Source: Ooceraea biroi (Eukaryota; Arthropoda; Insecta; Hymenoptera; Formicidae). From it: a stretch of 64,000 bases of DNA. The notes below the pieces were generated by a model. That model did not search any database, was not told the origin of the DNA, and saw only the letters and a program-made list of their open reading frames with translations. The stretch spans positions 2,046,001 to 2,110,000 of the forward strand of contig NC_039514.1 of assembly GCF_003672135.1 (NCBI RefSeq). The letters run 5' to 3'. Positions 35,501-49,000 of this stretch are shown piece after piece. Both the position numbers and the translations under genes were made by a program. Positions within the stretch are counted from its first letter, which is position 1; each line of letters starts with the position of its first letter.

Positions 35501-38500
35501 AAATAAGACGCACTTTTATCCGACCCAACGGACAAGCAAAGGAGATTGAAATTCGCGGCCTAGGTCCAACCTGCGAACCGGCGGAATTGGAGCCGAATTA
35601 ACATGTAGGATGCGTAACGCATGCGCAAATTATTGTAACGGATCCTATGCTCTACCTGGCCCGATGCTCGGAAGGAGAAAATAGCACGAAGAGACGTCAC
35701 TCGAAGGAAGGCTGCGTTGTAGTGCACGTCTGTAAATTCCTGGAGTCATCCCCCAAGTAGTCAGATCGCTGCTAATATTATAGTTAACGATAATACGATT
35801 GTATTATAACAGCGAGTAACAAGTTATGTGAACGAAATAACGAAATTGATATTGATAACGAAACTGTCAGAGAAGAAGTTTTCCATCGTCTACGATTGGT
35901 AAATATTAATAAACTTATATTATTTAGTCTGAAACATAAAAGTTTTGTCTTTATTCCATATTTTTCATAAAGAATCATATTCGAGGGTCCAACTATCCAT
36001 CCCTGAGATATCACCGAAGAGATACCCCCTTAACTCTTTACTATAAAAATTTATAAAAATTAGTTGGCACCCAATATATGTAGTTTATTATTATATCAAA
36101 ATTAGAGCCCTGGCAACTACGGACCCGGCCGCGCCAGGTGAAGGCTACTATAAAAGAAAAAAAGCTTGTCAGTGCAATAATGTCTCTCTCTTTGTTTTTT
36201 GTCATTCATATCTCATTCTCGTTTAAATAATTGTTTAATGTTAAATATCATCGATTGTATGAACATGAACATTATACATGAATATCGTAACTTGAACAGT
36301 TGCGTAAATTGACGAAAGACCAAAGATATTCTGGTTGAAAAGTCTTACATGATGACATTCTTTGTGACAAAGCACTCTTTATTGTCTCAAAGACTTTTTG
36401 CGTCAATGAACATTTGTGGATCCAATATTGCGACGAAATAAATTTCGTCGAGCTACGTAACTGCAATAATCTCCACAAGCATTATACGTGGCAGGTTTGG
36501 CTCTCGTTTGCAGGTTCTCTGAATTCGCTTGCGGAATGTGAGCAAACAGGATAGGTGCAAGTAATATCGATACGATTGTTGTCTGAAAAGCAGACTTCCG
36601 CATTGGTGACAGTCGTGGTTCGAATTCGTTGTTTCATGCTGGACATGTTTACGTGATAGTCATTCGTAAGCAGCTGAGCGATTGCAGTGGTCATTGCATA
36701 CGAACGAGATCCACCGGATGGATCCGTAGCTTATGTATCCAGGCCGAAATAATCAGCACATCGCGCGTTTGATTACAAAGGCTGTATTTTTATTCGGGCC
36801 GGCAAATCATGTTAAATCGAATTAATCGGTCCACTTGTAAAACTCGTTTGTAAAAGTGTATCGAGCGATTTTACGTGAGTATCCATGTATCAATATCGAT
36901 TTCTTGCTTATTATCTGATATTCGCGTATTATCTTGCTTTAAATAGGTATTTAGCAAATAGGATGAGCATTTTTTCTGCGTTTCTTAAATGAGCGGTATA
37001 ACATGGTTACACAAGGAGGGGACAACAATTTGGCTTTTATAGAATTATATGGTATCAGGCATTACGTTATTTGGTTTAAACAATACAATGCTGGCTATCC
37101 GGGTTCCTGTTGCATGCGCAAGACAATGGTCTCACACGGCCACACCTCACAGATGCTCGCAGAATAATATAGGTATAGGATATTATGGAAGCACAGTTGG
37201 GCCGCAAAACCATGCATGCACTTCAATGTCCTATTATACTCGTATTAAGATGAAGACTTACTATTTTACGTAATAGTTATTAGAAATATAGCTTAATTAA
37301 GTATTATTAATTAATACTGTTCAATAACTGCTACAAAAATGCACGAAATTTCTACCAGGAATCTATGAAAATTTTTAGTTCCATACATCTGTTTAATGTA
37401 ATTTAGTGATTGTTACCAATGAAACATTTGATTGTGTTTCATTGATACTTTTTAATTTTCGCGAAAAGAGGTTTTCAATTTATACGTCAATTTGTATTTA
37501 TATCGCTCAAATCGATTTGTAGGTATGTCTTATTCAGGTTAGTTATCACGAGATTAGATTTTCGTGCGATCAGCGATGAACGCATAGTCGGCATAGTTGC
37601 TTCGCTGTTCACAATTTCCACCTCAAGTCGCAGAGGGTATTAGTTCGAGTTACGGAGATGTTGGTGTCTTCAGAGTTGCAATTGCACGGTAGACGCAACG
37701 TAATAATTCCCATTGCACGTGGGACGCGATTGCTTTGTATTGCTGATGTCCGTGAGGTAGAATGAAAGGAGACTTGCTTTTGACTAGAAATGAACTGACT
37801 TTGCAATAACTATACTCGTAATTGTGTCAATTAATGGATTACCTGGTGTACAATTACTACCATCGCGCCCCAAAATACATTATAATGGCTTTCATTTTAA
37901 TGGTTTATGACGTTTACGAGAATACACATAATAATACTTTAAATTGGTAGCTTTGACATGATTACTGCATTTCATTAATTACCATGTATAATATATTGTG
38001 GAAAGAATATAGAGTATAATCGGATTCTCGATATAACAACTAGGATAATAACAGAATATTATATTTCAACGTATTTGTTATACTATATGTATTATCATGT
38101 ATATAAATATTCTTTATATTTCCTCTCTTCATTCCTCTCTCTCTCTGTTTCTCTGTCTACTCTTATCTGCTTCTGTATTAATTTCGCATGTGCGAATGGT
38201 AGAAGCGCTTAAAGGGTGTGGTAGTACTGTCGTTTGACCATTACGGTATGCGCGGTCTTGGAAGCGGTTCGTTGCATCCGCAATCGTGCGTATTAATCGA
38301 TTCCCTCGAGAATACATCAAGCAGAAGACGGTAGGAGACCAAAGGGTCACTCTGTGCGTTCCGTGCGCGAAACGAGCCTTTGGGTTAGCAAGCTGGCCAA
38401 ACGGAATGCATGACGTTTCTACAATCCATGATGCCTTTTGTGGCACTACCCTAGCGTCAATACGCCGATCTTCTATATGCATACATGCATATGTATGCAA

Positions 38501-41500
38501 ATGCATACCGGCGGAAGCTGTTTCTTTTGAGCTGACGTCGGATAATATCGTCACGGATGCCCTGAGGTATTTGCGCAATATAATATATTCGCATGGAACT
38601 GAATGAAAATCGGGCGATAATGCTTTGTGCCGAAGGCCGCGGAATGTACGAAGATTTCTATTCAAAAAGATATTTCAACCACGAGCGAAAGAGTCCTCTA
38701 ATGATGCCCGACGTGAGGTCAGAACACGGCGGAGCGTTAAATAACTTGAAGCTTTCTTCATTGAAAGTAAAGCGCAGCAGAGTACTCGAAGAGTAGTCAT
38801 TATTTGCCGAGTCATTGATGCTTGCCTTTCTGTTCTTTCGCGCAATTATATGCCGTCGTTCATTAGCATAAGTTATCTGAAACAGTATCCGGAGTGAGAT
38901 GCGATGCTCTAACGCGGAACAAGTAGAAGAGCAAACGGAAGTAGCGATCACAATGAAACGTACTTTGAAACGCCGACCTGTTCGTATGAGGAGAAACGCG
39001 CAAAGCAGCTTGTAAAATAAGGTGAATAAACAATAAAGATAAAACGTGCAAGTATTTCAGGACGTTCGGTCTTTCATTCGATTTCTCATTCTACAGCCAA
39101 GAGCTCTTGTACGATTTATGAGGACTTGAATCGTTCTGCTATGCTCGATTTATAATATTTGGATAATATTTTTTCGATTCTATTGATGCATATTATTAGA
39201 ATGCACGCGATGCGAAGAACGATCCCGTTTCACGAAGGAATCGGACATGCGTCTGCAAAATAAAATTTTTTAGGCTCACGATGACAAGCGACGTCGTTGC
39301 GATGAGATCGTTTGACGACAATTAGGTAAGGTACAACACGACACTTTTAAAAAATCGCGGTGCAGTTATTGCCAGCGACGGGATGGTATAAGCTAAACGA
39401 CTGCTATTAAATGGATAAAGTACGCAATCTAAGGCGCGATATTTCCCCAATCTCTACGCGCAAACAAGATAATCGAGACGAGTGTCGATAAAGGATGCAT
39501 AGCTCTACTGTTCCGTATATTGCTTCTTAGTCGCGTGAATAACTCATGTTATCCTCGAAAACTGTAGCCAGTCTCACCAGGTCTCGTATCTGCTTACGAG
39601 CTTTATAATTGCGTAACGCGGGAGCCATTGTTCGGCGAATGTTCTGGACCGCATGATAGTCCCTTCTTTGGCGTTATTATTATTATAACTGTTAAAGCTT
39701 CTTATTAACTCATCGCTACTACTCTTATTGTTATTATACGGCACATATGCATATTTAATCCGAAAGCGGATACATTCGATCGCATTTACTATGCATTGCC
39801 TGGGAGTGAGTCCGCGCTGTGTTTGCACCACTGAAATGTCCCGCTCGCATAAACGTTGAAACGAATCCGACAGTTTTACGAGATTATGGAATGACGGAAA
39901 GCTCCGCCGGATTCGCACTGGACTGGACCGACGCATATTTTGCAGAATACCGTACATGGCAGTGTCGCTTGAAAGATGCGTTTTGCTTTTTTCAAACGGG
40001 TTTGTTTTATTCGCCTGCGAGTATTACTCGTTTTATATCCTATATGTTTAATGGTATCGCTTTAATTAATGCAATAGTAATCATTTTTATTAAGTATCTT
40101 TTTTTTCTCTTTCGGAGCGCATATTTGGTAGTCCCTACATATGTATGTTACGGGATTTTAACGTACGTATCCTGCCTCTCGTGCCATCTTGTAACTCTCA
40201 TGACCGCCACGTATCGTATCGTCTGCATTTCGGCCAGTTGCTTTCGATATCTCTCGTTTCCTTTTCCTGTTCCGGCGCGCCATGGCCGACCAAAATTAAA
40301 GCGTTCCGGAATAATGAAGTTAAGGTCTCGGCGTATTTCCGCATCTCCCCTTTAGTTCGCCCAGAGGAAGTTCGTCTGGGGACAAAGACAGTGTCGCGGC
40401 GGAGCGGAGAAAAATAAAGCTGGTAGTAGCAAGAGGTGGAGGAGTCAGGCACGTCCTTTCGACCCAAACCACCCTCATCTCCTTCTCTGCACCAACCACC
40501 AATGGCCACGTTCTGCCCTGAACACTGGTTAGCACTGTCACCTTCCCCCTTTCTCTTTCTCTCTCTCTCCCTCTTTTCACATCACGAACGACCGCGCGTG
40601 CACACACCGACATGTAGGTGATCATGGTACCGCGCACATACGTACACACGTAGAAAATGGCGTATTCAGTAAAAGGGTACGGACAGGGAATACGAGCGGG
40701 CACAATGCGTGCTCGTTGAGGGTGGTATAGCGGGTAAATGGACACGGATCTGGTCGGTGAAGACGTCCCTCGTGTACGAGGTATATACATTGCAAATCGG
40801 TGCTTATGCGCGCGTCGCCCTCGGAAATATTTTACCTTTTCGAGGTAACAATGACGTGAACTTCGTGAAAACAGCAGGGTGAATCACTTTCTCGTCTCTT
40901 GGTCGCGCGGCGTATCGGTTTTCGAGCATTCGTTGCGTGAGTGCGTGCGTACGTGCGTGCGAGTTGATGTCCCACGTGAATCCGGATACGGTATTGTTCG
41001 TACTAGATCTTGCCGTTCGTTCTCTGTCGAAAGAGAATGTAATGGATTTGTACGTACGATGTGCCGCGAATACACATGGTCGACTACTTAAGGTAGAGGG
41101 AGAAAAGCAACGTTCGATTACGGGCCACCGTAATATATAGTTCCACGCCACGCTGGGGAGAAGCGCACCCGCTTCCTAAATTCTCTTAAGCCTGCTAAGT
41201 GAAAAAGGGAAAGGACCGTGAGGAAGAACTCCCTGATTTGATAATACCCGGTGGATTTCGCGGTGGGTTTGGTTGGTACACGGTGCGCGTGATTTATTCC
41301 GTGATCACGTGTATGACGGGCAAATGAATTTTTATGAACAGTCACCGAACAACACTGCCATGAAGATTTAAACGGGTGAATCGGCAGAAAAGCATCGGTC
41401 CACGATTCACGCAAAATCAACGCTAAATATTGCTCTCCGCTGCTGAGCTTTATTTGTGCGCATTGCTTTCGTCCGCATTGAAAATACGCGGATCACCGCT

Positions 41501-43000
41501 TTCGTTTCATCATTCCGACGGGTTCGATTTAAGTTCTCCTCTGGACTATTGAAAACTTGTCTGGCGTAAGGTTGCGATGAAATAATAACAACCGTGCATT
41601 TAAATATCTTAATAGATGCTTTTAAAAGCTTCTGCATTAATCTTTTTTTTATTATAACATGGGTGTTTTCCTGTCGGTTTTATTAAAATCAATGTTTAAA
41701 TGCGGAGTTCCCCGCAGAAGAGTTAATTATCTCTACCTTCCGTGCGTTGTTAACCATTCATAAATTTAAAAGTCTCGTAAAGTCCTGACACATATATACG
41801 CGGCGGTTTTATGCCAAGTTTGCAAAAACGAGAAAAAGTGGGTGTTTGCTGGGGTGAGTGGCCTCGTGATTTTATACATGGATTAATCTGCTAAATATCG
41901 AAGTATCGCCAGCAATGCGGCGTAACATGTTCCCAGTAGAAATGCAAAGCGATATAATCGCATAATGACACGTCATGCATATTGTAATACATCATAAAAA
42001 TGTTTTCTAATTTTTTTAAAACTGAATAATACTGAATTATACTGTTTTTGTAGATATGACAGGGAATTAGATAACAAAAAGACGTACAAGTGAGAAAAAG
42101 AGAAACGTCCGTACAGAAAATATTAAATAAATACTTATAGAAAGGGCGTATATAACTCGAGCGAATAATAGCACCTATATTTCACACACTACGAACGACA
42201 GAAAAATAGCAAACGAAAATAGGAGATGATAAATGTGGAGCTCCAGAAACGGAGTTATCTTTGCCTTAAACCGCCATACGTCGCGAAATAGAAATGTCGA
42301 AAAAGCAGAAGAGTAATAGAGCCAGGAAGTAAAATAAATTTAATTGGTAACTGATACATTTTTTTCTTTCTTTTACGAGCATGCATTTCACATTTATCTT
42401 TTTTTTATTCAAGTCATTTATTGATGGATCACGAAAGTTTCAGTAAACTTTTTAAAATGCAACGCTCTCTCATATGCATTATGCAGTGCTCGACCGATGT
42501 TTTTCCATCATCGACGGCTTCGCCGCGATGTGGGACCAAGAATTCTTGAGGCGTGTGATATATATTGCACCCTTGCAAACTGACCTTTTACTTACACGTG
42601 CGGAACGGATGCTGCTGCCCTGCTACTCGTTGCCCTCGTAATTTCGTATATGTGACGATAATAAACATCGGTTTCAGTGCAGCGTGCAGCATTACGGAGT
42701 GCAGGCCGAGGCGATGACCTGTCCGAGAACGAGATGCAGTTAGCAATATAACTTTTTGGAAAACGAGTGCGTCGCTTCTCGCGGCGGATCGCATTCGTCA
42801 GTCGTCGCTTCCGCCCGCTCCATTTTTCGTCCGGTCTTCGTCGCCTGAAAACGGTCCTCCTACCTCCGCCGGGATGTAATAACTCTACATTTTCCCGGCC
42901 CGCCGACGTCTCGCCGCGACAAATAAAACACGCCACTACTCGACCGAACAAATCGACTTTCCGTCCTCGCCCATCTATTAGAGCAAGATCGATGACCGCA
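32585..43000. other. Non-coding stretch
   Basis: I see no supported gene. CpG-rich DNA at 33.0-34.4 and 40.1-41.2 kb carries many overlapping chance frames. The longest (178 codons at 38129-38665 - and at 39819-40355 +) show no domain, and their strand neighbours are equally open. A possible core promoter lies at 36149-36173. Pyrimidine-rich runs occur at 38126-38160 and 40540-40580. Confidence 0.5.
36149..36173 (+). promoter_or_regulatory. Possible core promoter (TATA plus initiator)
   Basis: TATAAAAG at 36149-36156 is followed by TCAGT at 36169-36173, the insect initiator consensus. The spacing (TATA starts 22 bases before the initiator A) is shorter than the usual 30 or so. The first ATG after it (36180) opens only a 16-codon frame, so no gene is tied to it. 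Both motifs are short enough to occur by chance. Confidence 0.2.
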
Positions 43001-43002
43001 AG

Positions 43003-43018
43003 TATATATATATATATA
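43003..43018. repeat. (TA)n microsatellite
   Basis: A short perfect run of eight TA units. Confidence 0.9.
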
Positions 43019-46000
43019 GCATAAATTGAGGCTTTTGCAGATATCAGTCATACAGGACATTGATGTTTGCCTGTCCGAATTTGAACCTTCTTTATATCAA
43101 GATATCACGTATATGTAGCAACGTGTGTTGAAGCATTCGATTTGTTCTTTACATTGTTCTCTATTTAGACTTTAGAATATTATCAGGTGAGACAGAGATT
43201 CAAATAGTATTATATAAATTATATATATATTGTTTTGTAATATTTGATGAATATAGTATTGTTCTCTTAAACATGCTTAAGAGAATGTATGGATAAATTG
43301 TAAACGTATAATCATTGGGTAAAAATATCTCCTTAGTCATATTATCGATAGTACACCAGGGATTTTCCAATGAACTGTATGAAAATAATTGGCCACACTA
43401 ATGAACGTACTCTTAAGACTGCTCTGTTTGACCTAGTTTCACATCGCAATGGTATTGTATTATTCAAGTATGCTGTTATTAACTAAAATCGGAAGATTTC
43501 TACCATGCCTTTGCAATAATCTTATATAAATGCGCTATCTTAAAAGATCCGTTATTTTTAAAAGATGAATTTTATTTCATCTGTAAATGAGAAATAGAAT
43601 TTGATATACGAGAATTAGTTCACAACAAATCGAATTTTTATCCTAGATTATTACCAGCGTTTTTTTCTGATTTTTCAGTTAAATCATTTTATTCAGCCTG
43701 CCGATGCTTAAAATCAATCTTACGCGGGTCGTTTCGAATTTTTATTTCTTCATGCCACTTGGCACGCGCGCGTTGCAGTGGAGGTGTGGCGAAGAGAAGC
43801 CGAAAGATAAGAAAGAAAAATGCTCACGCAGCCAACACGGCCGGATCCGCTGCGTCAGGGAAATTCTTGCAGGGAGCCCGAAAGGTCTCCCCGATCCGCG
43901 CGCGAATATTCGTCGGTAAAATATTCTTAACTGGTCGCGCGCGGTCGTATTTGAACGTAGGGCGGTGCCCGTTGGCAGATACGTCGGCGCGCACCCTCTC
44001 ATTTTCCTTTCCTACTGACATAGCGATTCTTATCTTATCGTCCTCCCGATCTCGTGATATCCCGCCAGATACGGGAACGAGCGGGGAGATTCAATTATTG
44101 CTCTGAGACCCAATCCTTTAAACGCTCTCTCCGAGCCACTTCCGAGATAACTCGTTCCGATATTATTTCCTTTATCCGCGAGACGACCGTGCCCGCGACC
44201 GCTCCTCATACTTTGTCTAGCATTTTTGAATGTTTCCGGAAAAAGAGTAAAAGGAAACGAGAAACGCAATCACCGTTGTCGACACCGAGTTACAATTTTG
44301 CCTTAGCGACGCGAATGACTGCTTTATAATAACTAAAAGAATTTCTAAAAGAATGTGCGAAAAATAATTGCTGTTCTTGCGAGCGATTTATGCAGGAGAA
44401 GCTTGCTTCAACTTGGGAGTCTCACCATGGCGAACTCTGGTTATTATAGTTATTTAATCGGCTGAAAGAGGGAGCAGCACCTGCCGTGTTAAGGCGCGGA
44501 ATTCGCTGTAGTTTCCGCAGTTTAGAAAGCTAAAGTGCCGGGTTTAGTAGTTCCAAGGCGTGATGGAGGGTTCGCACGAGGGATGACGGCCGGGAAGTCA
44601 CGCATGTGGCATTCGTCAACGGTCCAAATGTACCAGAGTGCTCTGTCTTCCCTCGACCGTATCGTTCGCGCCTTATTAGCCTCTGCTCTGGTTGCTCCGG
44701 TTTCTGGCAGAATACACCCTGGTAAAGCCCCGATTAATTCTCTATAATTCTCTTGGCGGCCTCGAGTCTGTTGGCATCGAACGCAAACTCGTAGCTGCAA
44801 TTAATTTTTCAATGGGGATTACAGGAGCAACGGGACAATCGAGGCGAGCGTGAACTTTTATAAAGCGCTCGATAAAAGTGGAGATATTAGAACAGCAGAG
44901 TAATAAAAGAGATCTTTCGATTTATCCCGTAACGTTTTATCTCTTCGCGGTTCTCGCGAAATGAAACAGATATCTGTCAGACTTTTGATTCGTTAATCTG
45001 GCTGCAATTTCAGTTCTCACTTGCTCATGCTACTAATCTCTCGCGTTCCCTTAATCGTTCTGTAAAGGAAAATACCCGTGAACGATCATCCGTCATACTG
45101 CACGCACCCGAAACGCGTCAAATTCCCATCTTTAGATGTGCATCGGTGTGTACTCTCACGAGTAGCGGGAGTGAAGCATACGTCCCAGAATTTCCGGCGG
45201 ATTTCGGCCACGTCAGTAATGCAGCATTATCGCTGTTACCGCTGCTGGAAAGTCTGTGCGAGCTATCGGAGATGACAAATCTCGTAGCGTGCGAGCGTAG
45301 GAGAGTACACTTGGGCTGTCCGTTTATGCAAATTGCCACTTACGGGAGAGGGAGCGTTTGCGGCCTTCACGGTCGTGAAATAAAGCATGTAACAAGGGCC
45401 CATCGTGGAACTCGCTTGGACGCATACATGAAAAATCCAGTATTGAAATATGTGCGTATATAAGATGCCTCTATAATATTGGTGAAGGCACTCCGTTCTC
45501 TCGAAGAATTCCAGATATTTTCTCGGTAAGCTTCTGGATTGCGCTTGGATTATTGAAAAATTGAACGCGCGACGATTCTTGAAATGAGATTACGCAAGAG
45601 AGACAGTCGTCGTTTGATTCACATGTGACCTTGTCAATTAACAATTTATCATCTTCGGATCAGTTTTACGTCTGATTGATCATATTAATTAATTCGTATA
45701 TATATTTTAAAACAGTTTGGCTTATAAATCTTGCGATGTGCTTCCAAAAGCCATTGCGCTACCTGTACATCAATCCTTACGAGACATCTTGTATACATAC
45801 GTATGTTGTACGTACAAGAGCGATAAATGTTTTTCCGTAGCTGAGCACCATCAGCCTGGAAAACATTATACCGCCAATGTTCTCGCATTCATAGCGGTCC
45901 TTATCGGCCACAGAGTCGTAAATCATGGTTACGTTTAGCCCATTGCACGGGATAGAACCCCTTACTACAAGTGGGTGTAGCGAATCCCTCCTCGAGCAAT

Positions 46001-49000
46001 TACGATCTCAGCCATAGCAAAGCCTCGAGGGTCCGAACGAAGAGGATACGAGCATGTTTGAAGGTACATGATCTACCTGTGGGTCGTGTTTGTATCGAGT
46101 AAGCCCGGAGTTTAACGAGCGCAAAAGTATCGGATGCGCTTAACATATGGTTGAGCGAGAATAACAATGTATTTTCCTCTCTCTTCTCCTTCCTTTCTTC
46201 TTCCTTTTTCGGTTTTCATATTATATTTTATTTTAAATTGTGCTATAAATTATTAACAAAATGTACATTCTTCACGACATATGCTTAAAAAATACCCGCG
46301 ATTCAATAAACTAGCGCAACCGGGTTCGCGAGCGGCTGAATAAAAATATCATTTCGCTAAACGCATCTCCGTGCATCCCTCCACCGCACAGAACCCTTAA
46401 TATTTAAGCACAAAGCGTATATCTCATGCTGTGCGCTTCGAGTTTCGTGCTCGTCTAACGCGCGCGAGCACGGAAGAGAGACAGGCCGCATTGAATAAAA
46501 TATTAACTGCCAATTTGAGCAACGTCCGGGACTTCTCCCGGCGGCGCTAAAACGAAACGTTTATACGCATCAGACAGCGACGTGTCTCCGTCATGCTGCA
46601 CCTGAGTACCGTTATTTACAATCTTTCCGGGTTGTACATATGTACATAAAATACATATGTATGCCAGGTGATGGGCGGAGGGTGGGGACCTTCCGCGCAC
46701 GAAGTGATGGACGGACCAAGCGCGCATACCAGGCGTGCGCTTCTCGTTCGAATTCGCGTGGTGCACACACAACGTCGGATAAAATACCAGAACTCCATTT
46801 CGTCTGGAATTGCAATTTTGCGGGATTCACCTATAGTCCCTCCCCTTCGCCACCCTGTCCCGTCCTCTCTCTGCCTTTCTCTTCTCGTCTCTTTCGTTGC
46901 CTTTCTACGTTGGATCCGCGCGCGCGCATTATATCAACGTGAATGCGTGTACAGGCAAGGGGTTGTTGCAAGGGCGGGGTGTCGAAAATGTACATGTGAA
47001 CGTAACGTTTCTCCCTGGGAAAACAACGAACTGCCGCGAGCACGACGAGCATCTTTAGACGAGAAATTCGCTAGGAAATGTCGATGTTGATCGCCACATT
47101 CGTTGTGCCGGCAACGATCATCGTGTGGCGCACCGCGACTCCAGGCGTCCCGCGACGATGAAGAGTACAGTGATCCAATTAGAACTCTGACAATGCGCAA
47201 GGCGCTTGAGCGATTGCTGGTTAACTTATTAGCGAAGTTGCGTGTCGATTCCTCCCGCCGTTTCATTTCCGCGACGATGAGCAATTCCTCGGATTTAACG
47301 ACCGTCTGGGAATATGCTCGACGATGAAATTCGTTCGCGAATCGTGCTTGACTCGCCGTAGCGTAATGAGTGTAATGTTCATCCACTGCACTCGTAACAC
47401 AACTGGTAGATTTCGACATCTTTCTCCTTCCCATCTATCGCTGTTAGAAGCCGAACAGTCAAGCTGAGTGATATATATGTCTTGTCAAGACGTTTGATAA
47501 TTACATTAATTTTTTCGTGGCTTTTCGTAGCGTTTGGTTTAGTATAAGATATTGATCCAATAGGTTACATATTAGATATTAAGGTGTTAGGCAAATATGT
47601 TTGGCTTTTCTTCTTGTGTTGCATCAGAACACGTTCACGTATAAACGAATCTCTAAAATCTCGCTCAGTAGAAATGCGGAAAATTTTGCGAAACTGCACG
47701 TAATAATATATATCGTGGTCCTTACGACAAATCCTACTTTGTTGTGACAGCGAAGAAATAATGTCTCGCTTTTGACCTCTCCTCTTGTTCTTCCGGTGGT
47801 CCGCGCTCGTGCATCAAAGTCTTCTCATGATATGACGCAGTCCTTTCGTGGATTCTCATGTTTCTTCGTGCCCTGTTGAGGAACTCGGCCACGTGGCAAT
47901 TTCGCTGAGTGGCCTGTACGTTGCGACTTTTGGTTTAGAGACGCTCGCGAGTTTGGTCCCTTTCCGGTCTCTCTTTTGTCCCCGGACTGCAAGACGAATT
48001 TATGGTGCTCGTTACTTTTAACGATAATTAAATGCGCATAATCGCGACTTCTGCTTTCGCTTGTGACATTCTGATTCTCTCAATTTTTATGTTGCTTATA
48101 GTTGGATTTGCCGAGTAAATGGAAGATATTCTTTATGGGATTACATCCACGCAGGGGGCGATGAGGAAGATCTCCTCGCGTGTTGTGTCGGTGTTAGTAC
48201 AAGATAATTGCTTAAATGGTGAATTGATAAATTTAATTAGAAAGAGAATTAATATTGTACCAGTTTAATTAATTTTTTTTACGAGAAGATAACTTTGCCA
48301 AGAGCAAGGCAAAGCCGCGCGAGCGATGCGGGGCGGCGCAATCAAGCAGACTTTAAAAAGAAAATATTCAAAGAGGTAATTACACATAGGCTTCCGAGCA
48401 GTTTCAGATAACAAGCAGAAAGTTACCCTTTGATGTAGGTAAGGGAGCGTAGAGCGGATGGTCTACAAAAGGAACGAAAGGAGCAAAGCTGAGGGCACTA
48501 CTAAGACTTAACCCTTATGTTAAGTTTATGAGGGGGCAGCTTGTGCGCGCTTGCAAGCTCGAAAATGCTGGAGCAGCCGTGGGTGGTGGCGGCTGGAGGG
48601 TGGACAGAGGTGAGATAGGGGTTGAGTTAAGCTTGTGTAAGCTGCCTACAAAATTATGAGTGGGATAATGCTGGGAACTTCTTCCGAGGAGATACCGCCG
48701 CGGGAAATGCGCCACCTCGCTCGTTATTTCTCATTTTTTATACGGAGACGTGTGTTCTCTGCATAACGTTGCGGATCGATAATGGATTTCCGACAAAGTA
48801 TAATACAATTGTATTAACGTTGATAGATACTTTGCTCACTATTCCTGTCTCACTCACTCAATCTTTTCGCGTTAATTTATTTATGATATTTGCAATTACA
48901 AAAATAGTGTAAAATAAAGAGACTTCAAAAAAAGAAACGGTGAGGAAATGCTTTGAGTAAAAAGGAACACTTCGCAAAAAGTGTTGAAATCTCTGGCGTT

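Noticed and set aside
39819..40355. 178-codon + strand frame with hydrophobic segments
   Set aside because: It crosses low-complexity T-rich DNA that mimics membrane segments, and no family is recognisable.
46934..47434. 166-codon ATG-started frame on the - strand
   Set aside because: The opposite strand is open over much of the same GC-rich DNA. No motif or splice context supports it.
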